64,000 bases of DNA, taken from assembly GCF_004310325.1 (NCBI RefSeq), contig NZ_SIRT01000005.1, positions 124,001 through 188,000 on the forward strand, read 5' to 3'. The translations under genes were made by a program, and so were the position numbers. The DNA comes from Hyunsoonleella flava. GTDB taxonomy: Bacteria; Bacteroidota; Bacteroidia; Flavobacteriales; Flavobacteriaceae. This document shows positions 45,511 through 54,660 of the stretch, piece after piece. The notes under the pieces are model-generated. The model was not told where the DNA came from, did not search any database, and worked only from the letters and a program-made list of their open reading frames with translations. The stretch's first letter is position 1; the number at the start of each line of letters is the position of its first letter.

Positions 45511-47076
45511 ATGAAAAAGATAAAAAGATTAAAGTACGTGTTCCTTACAGTACTGCTTTCGCTGGCGGCCTGTGATGAATTTACAGAAGTTGACCCGATA
45601 GGTCCAAATGCAGATAATTTCTTCAATACGGAAGAAGAGTATGAAGATGCATTGATTGGTGCCTACGATTTACTCCAGGGTACATTTTGGGGTAATTTAT
45701 TGGCAGTATCTGCATCGGATGATTTTGGATCTGGAGGAGATGCCTTCAACTACGATCAACCGGTGGTTCAGAATGTGAATTACATGATTCAAACCCCTGC
45801 AGACCAAGAGCAGTTAAGAAGTGTTTGGCAATTAATGTATGCGGGAATGAATCGTGCAAACTATTTACTAGAAAACAAGGATGAACTTGATTTTTCAGGT
45901 AAAGATGAGATTTTGGCACAAGGCTACTTTTTAAGAGCTTACTATGCTTTTCAGCTTGTGAAGTTTTTTGGAAACATACCTTTAAAAGTTGAGGAAAGAA
46001 ACGGCGTAAACAGAATAGCGGATGCTCAAGTTTTAGCTGGTGATGAACTTTCCATGCAAAGAGTGGCAAGCAAATCTGTGGCTTTCGCACTAATCCAAGA
46101 AGATTTAAAGGAAGCTATTCCTAGTTTACCTCTCACACAAGATTTACCATACAAGGTCACTAAAGGTGCGGCGCAAGCATTACTGGGGAAAGTATATTTA
46201 TTCGACGGAAAATATGCTGAAGCTGCCACGGTATTAAATGAAGTGATTAATAGTAATCAATACCAGTTAACCACAGGAGAGGACTATCAAAACATGTTCA
46301 CTACTGACGGCGAAAACGGTCCAGAATCTGTTTTCGAGATTCAATACACCAATGTTGAAGGTGCTGGATGGGATTGTATTCACTGTAGCGAGGGCTCTTA
46401 TTTTGTACAATTTAATGGTCCAAGATCTCCGTTTGATGATCCTGTTTATGCTTCAGGCTGGGGCTTCTTATTGCCATCTCAAATGTTATACGATTTATAT
46501 GATGACAATGATATGAGGAGAGATGTTACCATTTTCGATTTAAGAGAGCTAAGAGACTCAGGAGGAAATTATTCTGCCCCCAGAGAAGATACAGGGTTTT
46601 ACAATCATAAATACATGCCTAGAAAAGCTGATAAGGCAGGAAACGCGAATACAGCAGAGTTAGTGCATAAAAACAACTATCGCGCAATACGTTATGCCGA
46701 TGTGTTATTAATGGCTGCTGAGGCAGAAGCACAAAGTGGTGGTTCAAATGCTGAAAATTATCTAAACCAAGTAAGAGCCAGAGCCTATGGTGATAATAGT
46801 ATGGATTATACTTCTGCAGAAGGCGCTTTAATTGATGCTATTTATGAAGAAAGAAGAAAAGAGCTAGCGGGAGAAGGTCATAGGTTTTTTGATTTAGTAA
46901 GGACAGGAACAGCCAATGCAGCATTTGATGAATATAATGCCAATAAGCCTGACGATTTTCAATCGATTGATTTTGTAGAAAACAAGAATGAGGTTTTCCC
47001 AATTCCACAAATAGAGCTTAAGTTGGCTCTAGCCGAAGAAACTTGGGGACAAAACCCAGGATATACTAATAACTAA
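45511..47076 (+). CDS. SusD/RagB-type surface glycan-binding lipoprotein
   Basis: A 521-residue helical (TPR-like) lipoprotein with signal MKKIKRLKYVFLTVLLSLAAC (Cys21). The N-terminal FNTEEEYEDALIGAYDLL and the C-terminal IYEERRKELAGEGHRFFDL and NPGY are SusD hallmarks. It would cap the SusC barrel and capture oligosaccharide. The ATG lies 3 nt after the susC stop. Confidence 0.95.
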   Translation: MKKIKRLKYVFLTVLLSLAACDEFTEVDPIGPNADNFFNTEEEYEDALIGAYDLLQGTFWGNLLAVSASDDFGSGGDAFNYDQPVVQNVNYMIQTPADQEQLRSVWQLMYAGMNRANYLLENKDELDFSGKDEILAQGYFLRAYYAFQLVKFFGNIPLKVEERNGVNRIADAQVLAGDELSMQRVASKSVAFALIQEDLKEAIPSLPLTQDLPYKVTKGAAQALLGKVYLFDGKYAEAATVLNEVINSNQYQLTTGEDYQNMFTTDGENGPESVFEIQYTNVEGAGWDCIHCSEGSYFVQFNGPRSPFDDPVYASGWGFLLPSQMLYDLYDDNDMRRDVTIFDLRELRDSGGNYSAPREDTGFYNHKYMPRKADKAGNANTAELVHKNNYRAIRYADVLLMAAEAEAQSGGSNAENYLNQVRARAYGDNSMDYTSAEGALIDAIYEERRKELAGEGHRFFDLVRTGTANAAFDEYNANKPDDFQSIDFVENKNEVFPIPQIELKLALAEETWGQNPGYTNN

Positions 47077-47106
47077 ACTAAAATATTAAAATAAAAAATT
47101 AAAAAG

Positions 47107-48948
47107 ATGGATTTATTAAAAAAAGGAATATACGTTCTATCAATTTTATTGGTAGGTTTTATAACATCTTGCGAACAAGAAGATGACTTAAACATAATAG
47201 CAGGCTTAGATTTTACAGTAGCGACGCTAAACCCTGAAGGGACTGAAGCAGGCGTTGTACCCACAACGGTTCCTGGTGATGGCAGGATAGTATACTCTGT
47301 TGATTTTGGTGACCCTGCTTCAGCGGATGATGTATTTATGACGAGCGGTCCAATGGTAACTTATGTTTATCCAGAGGAATCAGCGACCTATACCATAACT
47401 GTAACAGCATCTTTATCTGGTAAGGAAGATGTTACCATAACAAAAGAGCATACAGTAGTGTTTACAGTTGAGCCAGACCCTGTAGATGCACCACCAATTG
47501 TTGGAACATGGAAATTAGCACCAGAAGCTGGAGCTCTAGGAGTTGGTCCAGCATTAAACGACGTGTCATGGTGGTCAAATTCCGCAGAAGATGTAACAAC
47601 AAGAGCATGTCTTTTTGATGACGAATATGTGTTTAATCAAGACGGAACATTCCAAAATGTAATGGGAGACCAAACTTGGATAGAACCTTGGCAAGGAGCC
47701 GCTGCAGAAGAGTGTGGTGCACCCGTATTTCCTCACGATGGTTCGGCATCTGCTACATACACCTATGCAAACGATATGATTACCATCAACGGTAGAGGTG
47801 CTTTCTTAGGGTTGGCAAAAGTTGTCAACGGTGCAGAATTAGCATCTCCAGCAGATGCAGCAGATTCAGTAACCTACATGGCAACATTGGTAGATGATAA
47901 TACTTTAGAATTAGACATAGAAGTTGCAGGTGGAGGACATTGGTCTTTTAAATTAGTTAAAGAGGCTCCTCCGGCAATATCTCCAGTAGTAGGAACATGG
48001 AAATTAGCGCCAGAAGCTGCAGCATTAGGTGTTGGGCCAGCGTTAAATGATATTTCATGGTGGTCTAATTCGTCTGAAGACGTTACCACAAGAGCATGTT
48101 TGTTCGATGACGAATACGTATTTAATGAAGATGGTACATTCCAGAATATATTAGGAAGTGAAACATGGTTAGAAGGATGGCAAGGCAATAATGGGGAAAG
48201 CTGTGGCGCGCCAATATTTCCACACGATGGTACCGCATCCGCAACATATACCTATGATGCTGGAGCTGGCACCATTACCATTAATGGTAGAGGCGCGTTC
48301 TTAGGTTTAGCAAAAGTGGTTAATGGAGCTGAACTGGCTAGTCCAGCAGATACACCAGATTCAGTTACTTATATAGCAACAGTAGATGGAAATACCATGG
48401 AACTTGATATTGAAGTTGCGGGCGGTGGACACTGGTCGTTCAAACTTGTAAAAGAAGCACCTCCTGCAAACCCATTAGTAGGAACTTGGACACTAGCACC
48501 AGAAGCTGCTGCGTTAGGGGTAGGTCCTGCATTAAATGATATTTCATGGTGGTCTAACTCGTCTGAGGACGTAACTACAAGAGCATGCTTATTCGATGAT
48601 GAATATGTGTTTAATAATGATGGTTCTTTCCAAAATATTTTAGGAAGTGAAACATGGTTAGAAGGATGGCAAGGTAATAATGGAGAAAGCTGTGGCACGC
48701 CAATATTTCCGCATGACGGAACAGCTACCGCTACTTACACGTATGACGAATCTGCAGGAACTATTACCATCGATGGTAAAGGGGCATTCCTAGGATTGGC
48801 AAAGGTTGTAAACGGAGCGGAATTAGCGAGTCCTGCCGATGCACCAGATTCAGTAACATATATGGCTAGTCTTGACGGAAATACACTAGAACTTGATATT
48901 GAAGTTGCAGGTGGAGGGCATTGGTCTTTCAAACTGGTAAAACAGTAA
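47107..48948 (+). CDS. PKD-like lipoprotein with three tandem lipocalin-like repeats, presumed glucan-binding
   Basis: A 613-residue lipoprotein (signal ends in ITSC, Cys22). A PKD-like beta-sandwich (about 35-120, with MVTYVYPEESATYTITVTA) is followed by three near-identical modules starting at residues 132, 295 and 458, each 163 residues apart. Every module begins VGTW(K/T)LAPEA, has WWSNS(S/A)EDVTTRACLFDDEY, and ends IEVAGGGHWSFKLVK, a lipocalin-like calycin pattern with many exposed Trp. Its position after SusD matches SusE/SusF-type accessory binding proteins. Three copies suggest avidity for a repetitive glucan. No catalytic residues are recognised. Confidence 0.8.
   Translation: MDLLKKGIYVLSILLVGFITSCEQEDDLNIIAGLDFTVATLNPEGTEAGVVPTTVPGDGRIVYSVDFGDPASADDVFMTSGPMVTYVYPEESATYTITVTASLSGKEDVTITKEHTVVFTVEPDPVDAPPIVGTWKLAPEAGALGVGPALNDVSWWSNSAEDVTTRACLFDDEYVFNQDGTFQNVMGDQTWIEPWQGAAAEECGAPVFPHDGSASATYTYANDMITINGRGAFLGLAKVVNGAELASPADAADSVTYMATLVDDNTLELDIEVAGGGHWSFKLVKEAPPAISPVVGTWKLAPEAAALGVGPALNDISWWSNSSEDVTTRACLFDDEYVFNEDGTFQNILGSETWLEGWQGNNGESCGAPIFPHDGTASATYTYDAGAGTITINGRGAFLGLAKVVNGAELASPADTPDSVTYIATVDGNTMELDIEVAGGGHWSFKLVKEAPPANPLVGTWTLAPEAAALGVGPALNDISWWSNSSEDVTTRACLFDDEYVFNNDGSFQNILGSETWLEGWQGNNGESCGTPIFPHDGTATATYTYDESAGTITIDGKGAFLGLAKVVNGAELASPADAPDSVTYMASLDGNTLELDIEVAGGGHWSFKLVKQ
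47500..48948 (+). repeat. Three tandem 489-bp coding repeats
   Basis: The units begin at 47500, 47989 and 48478, an exact 489-bp period in frame. Units 2 and 3 are more alike than unit 1 (the LGSETWLEGWQGNNGESCG segment occurs only in 2 and 3; unit 1 has a different form), which suggests the second duplication is more recent. Confidence 0.85.
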
Positions 48949-48987
48949 TAGTAATATACTCCTGACTTCAAGAAAATTATTTTGCTG

Positions 48988-49016
48988 CTAAGCGGTCTCA
49001 TTTTCGGACCGCTTAG
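48988..49016 (+). terminator. Strong hairpin inside the laminarin operon (attenuator, or stabiliser of the upstream mRNA)
   Basis: CTAAGCGGTC (48988-48997) pairs perfectly with GACCGCTTAG (49007-49016) around a 9-nt loop; G-T pairs extend it outward. No T run follows, so it is not a classical terminator. It separates the SusC/SusD/binding-protein genes from the enzyme genes and may lower expression of the latter. Confidence 0.6.
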
Positions 49017-49064
49017 TAGTCTAAAATAAGAGTGAAGTTCAAAACCAATTTAACTAAATAAAAT

Positions 49065-52000
49065 ATGAAGAATAATTTATTAAGATTAGTGTTTCTCTTA
49101 TTTACTTCTGCAATTTTTGCTCAAGCCAATAAAGTGGAGATAGTAAAGAATGATCAAGGAACTAGATTAGTCGTAGATGGTAAAGATTTTATGATTAATG
49201 GTATGAATTGGGATTATGTTCCAATAGGCACAGATGTTACCAATGCGAATTTCTATAAACAGTCTGATGATATTATCAAAGCAGGTTTGGATAGCGAAAT
49301 GCGACTTCTAAAAAACATGAATGTTAATGTTATAAGACAATATACTGGTGTGCCAGCAAAGTGGGTAACTTATATCTACGAAAAATATGGTGTCTACACC
49401 TTACTAAACCACACATTTGGGCGCTACGGGCTCACAATAGATGGTGTTTGGACGCCCGTTACCATTTATTCAGATGAAAAAACACAAGAGTTGTTAGTGT
49501 CTGAAATGATGCAACTGGTAGAACAGTACAAAGATGTTCCTGGGATTTTGATGTACATGATGGGTAATGAAAACAACTACGGACTATTTTGGCAAGGGGC
49601 TGAAACCGAAGATTTCCCAGAAGGTGAAGAGCAGAAACGAGCAGTTGGTGAAAAACGAGGTAGGCCAATGTATCGTTTGATGAATGAGGTTGCCATAAAA
49701 ATGAAGGAAATGGATTCAAACCATCCCGTAGCGATATGCAATGGAGATGTATTGTTCATAGATATTATAGCAGAGGAATGTAAGGATGTGGATGTTTATG
49801 GCGCTAATACTTATAGAGGGGAATCTTTTGGAGATTTTTTCCAAGTAGTAAAAGAAAAACTGGACAAGCCAGTAATGTTTACTGAATTTGGTGCAGATGC
49901 TTACAACGCCCTTACGGACAAAGAAGACCAATATTGGCAAGCGCATTATAATTTATTAAACTGGAAAGAGATTTATGAAAATGCTGCTGGTTTAGGAAAA
50001 GCAGGAAATTCAATAGGTGGATTCACGTTTCAGTTCAGTGATGGCTGGTGGAAACTAGGTTTTGATGATAGAAAAGATGCAGACACTCACCAAACTGGTG
50101 CTTCATGGAGTAATGGCGGGTATTATCACGACACTGAGAATGGCTCAAATAATATGAACGAGGAGTGGTTTGGTATTTGTGCAAAGGGACCAACTAACGC
50201 CAGAGGCTTATACGATCTTTACCCTCGCGCTTCATATTATACACTAAAAGACGCTCATGCGCTCAACCCTTATGGAGACGGTGTAAACCTAGAATTTATC
50301 GATAACTATTTTGATAATATCAATATTATGGATGCTGTTCTTAGGGCACGTGGCGATAAAGCGGCACTGTCAGGAGGTGATTCAGATAAATTGAGTATTA
50401 GTAGATTATCGGCTCAATTTACAACCTTCAATACTGGGGGTAGTTTAATAACAACTCCAGAAACAGCTGATCCTGATGACGCGCAAACGTTTCCAGATCA
50501 ACTAGGGTTCGATCATATGCAATCTTATTTCGTGGGTATCCAAGGCAAGCCCGCACCAAATATGACGGCAAATGTAGATTTTAATATTCTAGGAAATGTT
50601 GCTTCCAATCCTATAAACGAAATTTTTTATGAAAATGTAGGTCGTCCAGTTAATATAACTAATGTAGAGGGTGATCAAGTTACTCTTACAGATAACAATC
50701 GTGTACGAGTATACCAAGCAGAATTTGAATGGAAAGCTAAAGATTTTGATTTAAGAGGTTTTTATAGAACAGGCCACTACCATTGGGCTTATGAAGGCGA
50801 TTTCTTCAACCTTTATCCAGAAGCTAATTATGGCCCTAATTTAGACATTTACAACGGTGAAATTTTAGGTGTTGAAGTTGATGGTAAAGGCGATTTAAAT
50901 GGGCTTAAAGCTGCATTTGGACCTCAATTGTGGTGGGGAGCAAACCCAACAGTACTTTTAAAGTATTCTAAACACATAATGAATTGGGATGTTACGGGAG
51001 TATATCATAGAGATCTTAATACAGATTTAGAGTTTGATGACACCGGTCGTCGTTTATTAAATCAGAACCAAGTACGTTCAGGTATTATTCCGGCGTGGCC
51101 AACTGAGAGAGCAACACTTGCTTTAGAAAGAGAGTTTGGACATTTTGGAGTTACACTTGGGGGTATTTGGGGAGGAAACCCATTAAATGGAAGTTCTTTC
51201 CAGATATACTCACCAAACAATAATGCGGTGATTGTAGATAAAATACAAAGCAGTGATAATTGGGGGGCTAAGGCAAAACTTACTTACCAAAAAGGTGGTT
51301 TTAATTGGTATGCTCAAGGGTCATACATGGGATTGGTTGCAAACGGAGGTGTAGACCAAACAAGAACCTTTACGGGTTGGAGACTTAAAGACTCTGGAAG
51401 TGGAAATATGACAAATTTTTTAACAGGTTTTGCGCTTTCAGCAGGTAATTTCCAAATAGCACCTAATTTCATGTATCAGCAACCTTTGGTAGATCCCATG
51501 CCTAATGGCGTTGTAGGTCCGGGTAGATTAAGAAACGTTATTGACGACCCTTTTGCCGTAAGAAACGGTAACAGGGAAACTACTGCTGGGGAACTATTAT
51601 TAACGTTTGATCCTACACCAGGAACTTGGATGTATGAGTGGGATAATGATAGATCTGAAGACGCAAAGTTTGCAATGAATTTAGGGTTTACCTATCGTCA
51701 TCTACCAACACAAATGGATGGTCACATAGGTTTCCTAGCAGATCGTTCTTTCTTTGCTTTTGGAGAATCTGCTCCAGCTGAAGATTTATGGGAATTGCAT
51801 TCGCGCATGGTATCAAAAGTTAATTCAGATTTTGGAATTATTGGTAATTTCTATTATGGAAATGGTCAAGCAAATGGTGATTCAGATAGAACAATCACAC
51901 GTTTTGGTGGAGATTTAAGAATGATGTACAAGAACATGAAATTAATGTCTCATGTTAAAGTAAACGATTGGGGGCCATTTGATTACCATCGTGATTTTAA

Positions 52001-52253
52001 CCTAACATATCCTTTACAATTAATGTTAGATGTATCGACAACTCTAGGAAAACCAGACTGGTTTATCTTACCAAGTACACAAATTGGAATTAGAGGCATG
52101 TGGCGTTCTATGGATCAAAACTCTCCAAGATATAGCCCTACCAATACAGTTAACGATGCATTCCCTCCAGAGCCAATACTTAGTCCTGTTGGGTTTCCTA
52201 ACGGGACAGAATGGGAAATAAGAACGTATATACACATCAACATAGGCAAATAA
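49065..52253 (+). CDS. Clan GH-A glycosidase-like domain fused to a putative outer-membrane beta-barrel
   Basis: A 1062-residue protein with a signal peptide (cleavage near FAQA). Residues about 25-400 form a GH2/GH5-like TIM barrel: ingress INGMNWDY, acid/base candidate E169 in MGNEN, nucleophile candidate E274 in MFTEFGADAY, and WW-containing strand 8 (FQFSDGWWK). From about 410 to the end the sequence alternates polar and aromatic/aliphatic residues in many short strands (for example FEWKAKDFDLRGFYRTGHY, FGVTLGGIWGG), with Gly/Asn turns, and ends WEIRTYIHINIGK, the look of a 16-20-strand outer-membrane barrel. It would display or pass a glycosidase at the surface. A role on beta-glucan is inferred from its place in the locus. 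Confidence 0.75.
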   Translation: MKNNLLRLVFLLFTSAIFAQANKVEIVKNDQGTRLVVDGKDFMINGMNWDYVPIGTDVTNANFYKQSDDIIKAGLDSEMRLLKNMNVNVIRQYTGVPAKWVTYIYEKYGVYTLLNHTFGRYGLTIDGVWTPVTIYSDEKTQELLVSEMMQLVEQYKDVPGILMYMMGNENNYGLFWQGAETEDFPEGEEQKRAVGEKRGRPMYRLMNEVAIKMKEMDSNHPVAICNGDVLFIDIIAEECKDVDVYGANTYRGESFGDFFQVVKEKLDKPVMFTEFGADAYNALTDKEDQYWQAHYNLLNWKEIYENAAGLGKAGNSIGGFTFQFSDGWWKLGFDDRKDADTHQTGASWSNGGYYHDTENGSNNMNEEWFGICAKGPTNARGLYDLYPRASYYTLKDAHALNPYGDGVNLEFIDNYFDNINIMDAVLRARGDKAALSGGDSDKLSISRLSAQFTTFNTGGSLITTPETADPDDAQTFPDQLGFDHMQSYFVGIQGKPAPNMTANVDFNILGNVASNPINEIFYENVGRPVNITNVEGDQVTLTDNNRVRVYQAEFEWKAKDFDLRGFYRTGHYHWAYEGDFFNLYPEANYGPNLDIYNGEILGVEVDGKGDLNGLKAAFGPQLWWGANPTVLLKYSKHIMNWDVTGVYHRDLNTDLEFDDTGRRLLNQNQVRSGIIPAWPTERATLALEREFGHFGVTLGGIWGGNPLNGSSFQIYSPNNNAVIVDKIQSSDNWGAKAKLTYQKGGFNWYAQGSYMGLVANGGVDQTRTFTGWRLKDSGSGNMTNFLTGFALSAGNFQIAPNFMYQQPLVDPMPNGVVGPGRLRNVIDDPFAVRNGNRETTAGELLLTFDPTPGTWMYEWDNDRSEDAKFAMNLGFTYRHLPTQMDGHIGFLADRSFFAFGESAPAEDLWELHSRMVSKVNSDFGIIGNFYYGNGQANGDSDRTITRFGGDLRMMYKNMKLMSHVKVNDWGPFDYHRDFNLTYPLQLMLDVSTTLGKPDWFILPSTQIGIRGMWRSMDQNSPRYSPTNTVNDAFPPEPILSPVGFPNGTEWEIRTYIHINIGK

Positions 52254-52265
52254 AAAAAGTATATT

Positions 52266-53702
52266 ATGAAAAAAATAGATTTTAAATATCACATCGTTTT
52301 TGCCTTAATAGGCCTTATGTATGTTGTGATGACAAGTTGTGATAGAGAGGTGTCAGAAGACTTTGAACTGGCCACCTTCCCTAATAATCCTGAAATCTTT
52401 ACAGATAATCCTGTAGGTCTAACAGATGAATTTTTTGAATCTTTCGACCCCGCTACAGGAGCAAATACAGAAGCTTTTGGAGTAGATGTAAATGAGTCAT
52501 ATGCTGGAACGACCTCTATAAGAATTGATGTACCAAGTATAACAGACCCTAACGGTGCATATGTAGGCGGGATTTTTAGAGACCGTGGTGAAGGAAGAGA
52601 TTTAACAGGTTATGATGTCCTTACGTTTTGGGCTAAAGGATCAATTACTACCTCTATAGATGTTGTAGGTTTTGGTACTGATTTTGGCTTAGAGAGATAT
52701 GTAGTTAACCTTAGAGACATAGAGCTATCTACAGATTGGAGAAAGTACTACATTCCAATACCAGATCCGTCTAAATTAGTACAAGAGCGAGGTTTGTTTG
52801 CTTTTTCTGCCGGAACTCAAAAAACAAATGGTGTTGGATACACGTTTTGGATAGATGAACTGCGTTTTGAAAAGCTAGGGACTGTAGCACAACCAAGACC
52901 ATCAATTCTTGGCGGTCAAGACCAAACAGCGCAAGCAAATATTGACACCTCTGTTCCTTTATTGGGCTTTGCTCAAAAGATGAGCTTGCCTAATGGGCAA
53001 GATGTAACCGTAGAGGCCGCACCTGCATATTTTGATTTTGAAACTTCTAATCCTTTTGTGGCCTCAGTGGACGAGAAAGGTGTTGTTTCAATTGATGGTT
53101 TGGGAGAAGTAGACCCAAATACAGGTTTAGTTGATAATACTGCTAAAATTACAGCCAGCCTAGGCGGAATTGAAGCAGCTGGGTCATTAACTGTTGAAGC
53201 TGTAAATCTTGCGGTGATTTCTATCTTTAGCGATGTGTTTGCCAATGTTCCGGTAGATAATTATAATGGCTTTTACCTAGACGGTTTTCAAACTACACTT
53301 GGCGGTAGAGTTGAAGTAGATGGCAATAACATTATTGATTATACATTGCTAAATTTTGTCGCTATAGAGTTTTATGGTAGGGATGGCAGTGGCGTACAAC
53401 CAGTTGATGCTACAGAAATGACACATTTACACATAGACATTAGAGCGAATGAAATCGTAGAAGCATCAGACTTCTTTAGGATTGAACTATTCAATAATTT
53501 TACTTTAAGTAATTCGGAATCAGGAAGTTTTAACATAACTGGTAATGATTTACAAAGTAACGAATGGGTACAATTTGATATTCCGTTGTCGAGCTTTTCC
53601 GGGCTTAATAACAGAGATGCTTTAGGTGCGTTTATTTTTGTTACTGACAATACAATTGCCAACGTATCTCTAGATAATATTTATTTCTACGCCGAACAAT
53701 AA
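52266..53702 (+). CDS. Glycan-binding-like lipoprotein (two beta-sandwiches with a Big-type linker domain)
   Basis: A 478-residue lipoprotein (signal ends MTSC, Cys25). The first beta-sandwich (about 45-205, LTGYDVLTFWAKGS and GYTFWIDELRFEKLG) and the last (about 320-478, MTHLHIDIRANE and IANVSLDNIYFYAEQ) resemble carbohydrate-binding modules, as in CBM6/CBM4-type folds. A Big2-like Ig domain (about 225-312, VDEKGVVSIDGLG) lies between. No catalytic pair is seen. It lies 12 bp after the glycosidase/barrel gene and 9 bp before the GH16 frame, so it is probably a surface glucan-binding accessory. Confidence 0.72.
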   Translation: MKKIDFKYHIVFALIGLMYVVMTSCDREVSEDFELATFPNNPEIFTDNPVGLTDEFFESFDPATGANTEAFGVDVNESYAGTTSIRIDVPSITDPNGAYVGGIFRDRGEGRDLTGYDVLTFWAKGSITTSIDVVGFGTDFGLERYVVNLRDIELSTDWRKYYIPIPDPSKLVQERGLFAFSAGTQKTNGVGYTFWIDELRFEKLGTVAQPRPSILGGQDQTAQANIDTSVPLLGFAQKMSLPNGQDVTVEAAPAYFDFETSNPFVASVDEKGVVSIDGLGEVDPNTGLVDNTAKITASLGGIEAAGSLTVEAVNLAVISIFSDVFANVPVDNYNGFYLDGFQTTLGGRVEVDGNNIIDYTLLNFVAIEFYGRDGSGVQPVDATEMTHLHIDIRANEIVEASDFFRIELFNNFTLSNSESGSFNITGNDLQSNEWVQFDIPLSSFSGLNNRDALGAFIFVTDNTIANVSLDNIYFYAEQ

Positions 53703-53720
53703 TAAAAAACCTTGCTTAAG

Positions 53721-54578
53721 ATGAATAAAATTTTAAATAATAAAATAAGTACTCGCCTAGTGGGCAGTATATTGTGTGGAGCCGTAGTTTTTTTAATTGC
53801 AAGTTGCGACCCTGATGAAACACAAAAAGTAACCAATTTCAATACAATTGTGTTAGCCGAGGAATTCGATGAGGATGGCGCGCCTAACCCTGCTATATGG
53901 ACTTACGATATAGGAAGAGGTGATAATGGATGGGGAAATAACGAGCTACAGTATTATACTGATAGACCTGAGAATGTAATTGTAGAAGATGGCATGCTTA
54001 AAATCACAGCCATAAAAGAAGATTTTGAAGGCGCAGGCTATACCTCTGCAAGACTCTTAACACAAGGGTTGTTTGAACAAAAATATGGACGATTTGAAAC
54101 TAGAATGAAGCTGCCTTTTGGTAAAGGTATGTGGCCTGCATTCTGGCTATTGGGTGCTAATATTGATGACGTAAATTGGCCGTTTTGTGGTGAAATTGAT
54201 GTTATGGAAAATGCAGGTTCTAAACCTACAAAGGTGAGTGGCGCTGTTCATGGTCCAGGATATTCAGGCGGAAACCCCATATTAAAAGAATATGAATTTG
54301 AGGAAACTCGTGTAGATACAGAATTTCATATTTATGGGATTGAATGGGGCCCGCAATACATCAATTATTACGTAGATGATGCTTTGTATTTCCAAATAAC
54401 ACCAGAAAGCTTAGAGGAAGAAGAGGTACAAGAATTTAATTGGGTGTTTGATAATGGTCCGTTTTTCATGCTAATCAATTTGGCTGTAGGTGGTAATTTT
54501 GATGGAAACCCAAATGAAGACACCGTGTTTCCTCAAACCATGTATGTTGACTACGTGAGGGTTTACGCCGCAGAATAA
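53721..54578 (+). CDS. GH16 endo-beta-1,3-glucanase (laminarinase), lipoprotein
   Basis: I choose ATG 53721 (a TTG at 53712 adds three residues). The protein has 285 residues, and its signal ends FLIASC (Cys29). The GH16 signature is GEIDVMEN: nucleophile E158, assisting D160, acid/base E163. The three-residue spacing between D160 and E163, with M162 between them, is the laminarinase (ExDxxE) type with its beta-bulge, as opposed to the ExDxE of kappa-carrageenases and xyloglucanases. It would cut laminarin at the outer membrane before SusC/SusD uptake. A strong hairpin follows at 54591. Confidence 0.93.
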   Translation: MNKILNNKISTRLVGSILCGAVVFLIASCDPDETQKVTNFNTIVLAEEFDEDGAPNPAIWTYDIGRGDNGWGNNELQYYTDRPENVIVEDGMLKITAIKEDFEGAGYTSARLLTQGLFEQKYGRFETRMKLPFGKGMWPAFWLLGANIDDVNWPFCGEIDVMENAGSKPTKVSGAVHGPGYSGGNPILKEYEFEETRVDTEFHIYGIEWGPQYINYYVDDALYFQITPESLEEEEVQEFNWVFDNGPFFMLINLAVGGNFDGNPNEDTVFPQTMYVDYVRVYAAE

Positions 54579-54590
54579 ATAACTTTTTAC

Positions 54591-54631
54591 AAAAGGGTTA
54601 GCCTTTTAAGAACACAAGTGCTAACCCTTTT
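54591..54631 (+). terminator. Terminator-like hairpin after the GH16 gene
   Basis: AAAAGGGTTAGC (54591-54602) pairs exactly with GCTAACCCTTTT (54620-54631), a 12-bp stem ending in TTTT. It divides the outer-membrane/surface genes from the downstream cytoplasmic and periplasmic genes. The next ATG (54661) is 30 nt later, so full termination would need a new promoter in a very short space; partial attenuation is more likely. Confidence 0.7.
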
Positions 54632-54660
54632 AAGCTTTACGCAGATTATTTTACTAAATT

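Noticed and set aside
47874-48698. Antisense ORFs repeated within the triplicated region.
   Set aside because: They recur only because the coding repeat recurs; their sequences are complementary shadows.
47500-48948. Possible assembly duplication of the 489-bp repeat.
   Set aside because: The three units differ at many synonymous positions, so they are true diverged repeats and not a copy artefact, though the copy number still needs long reads.
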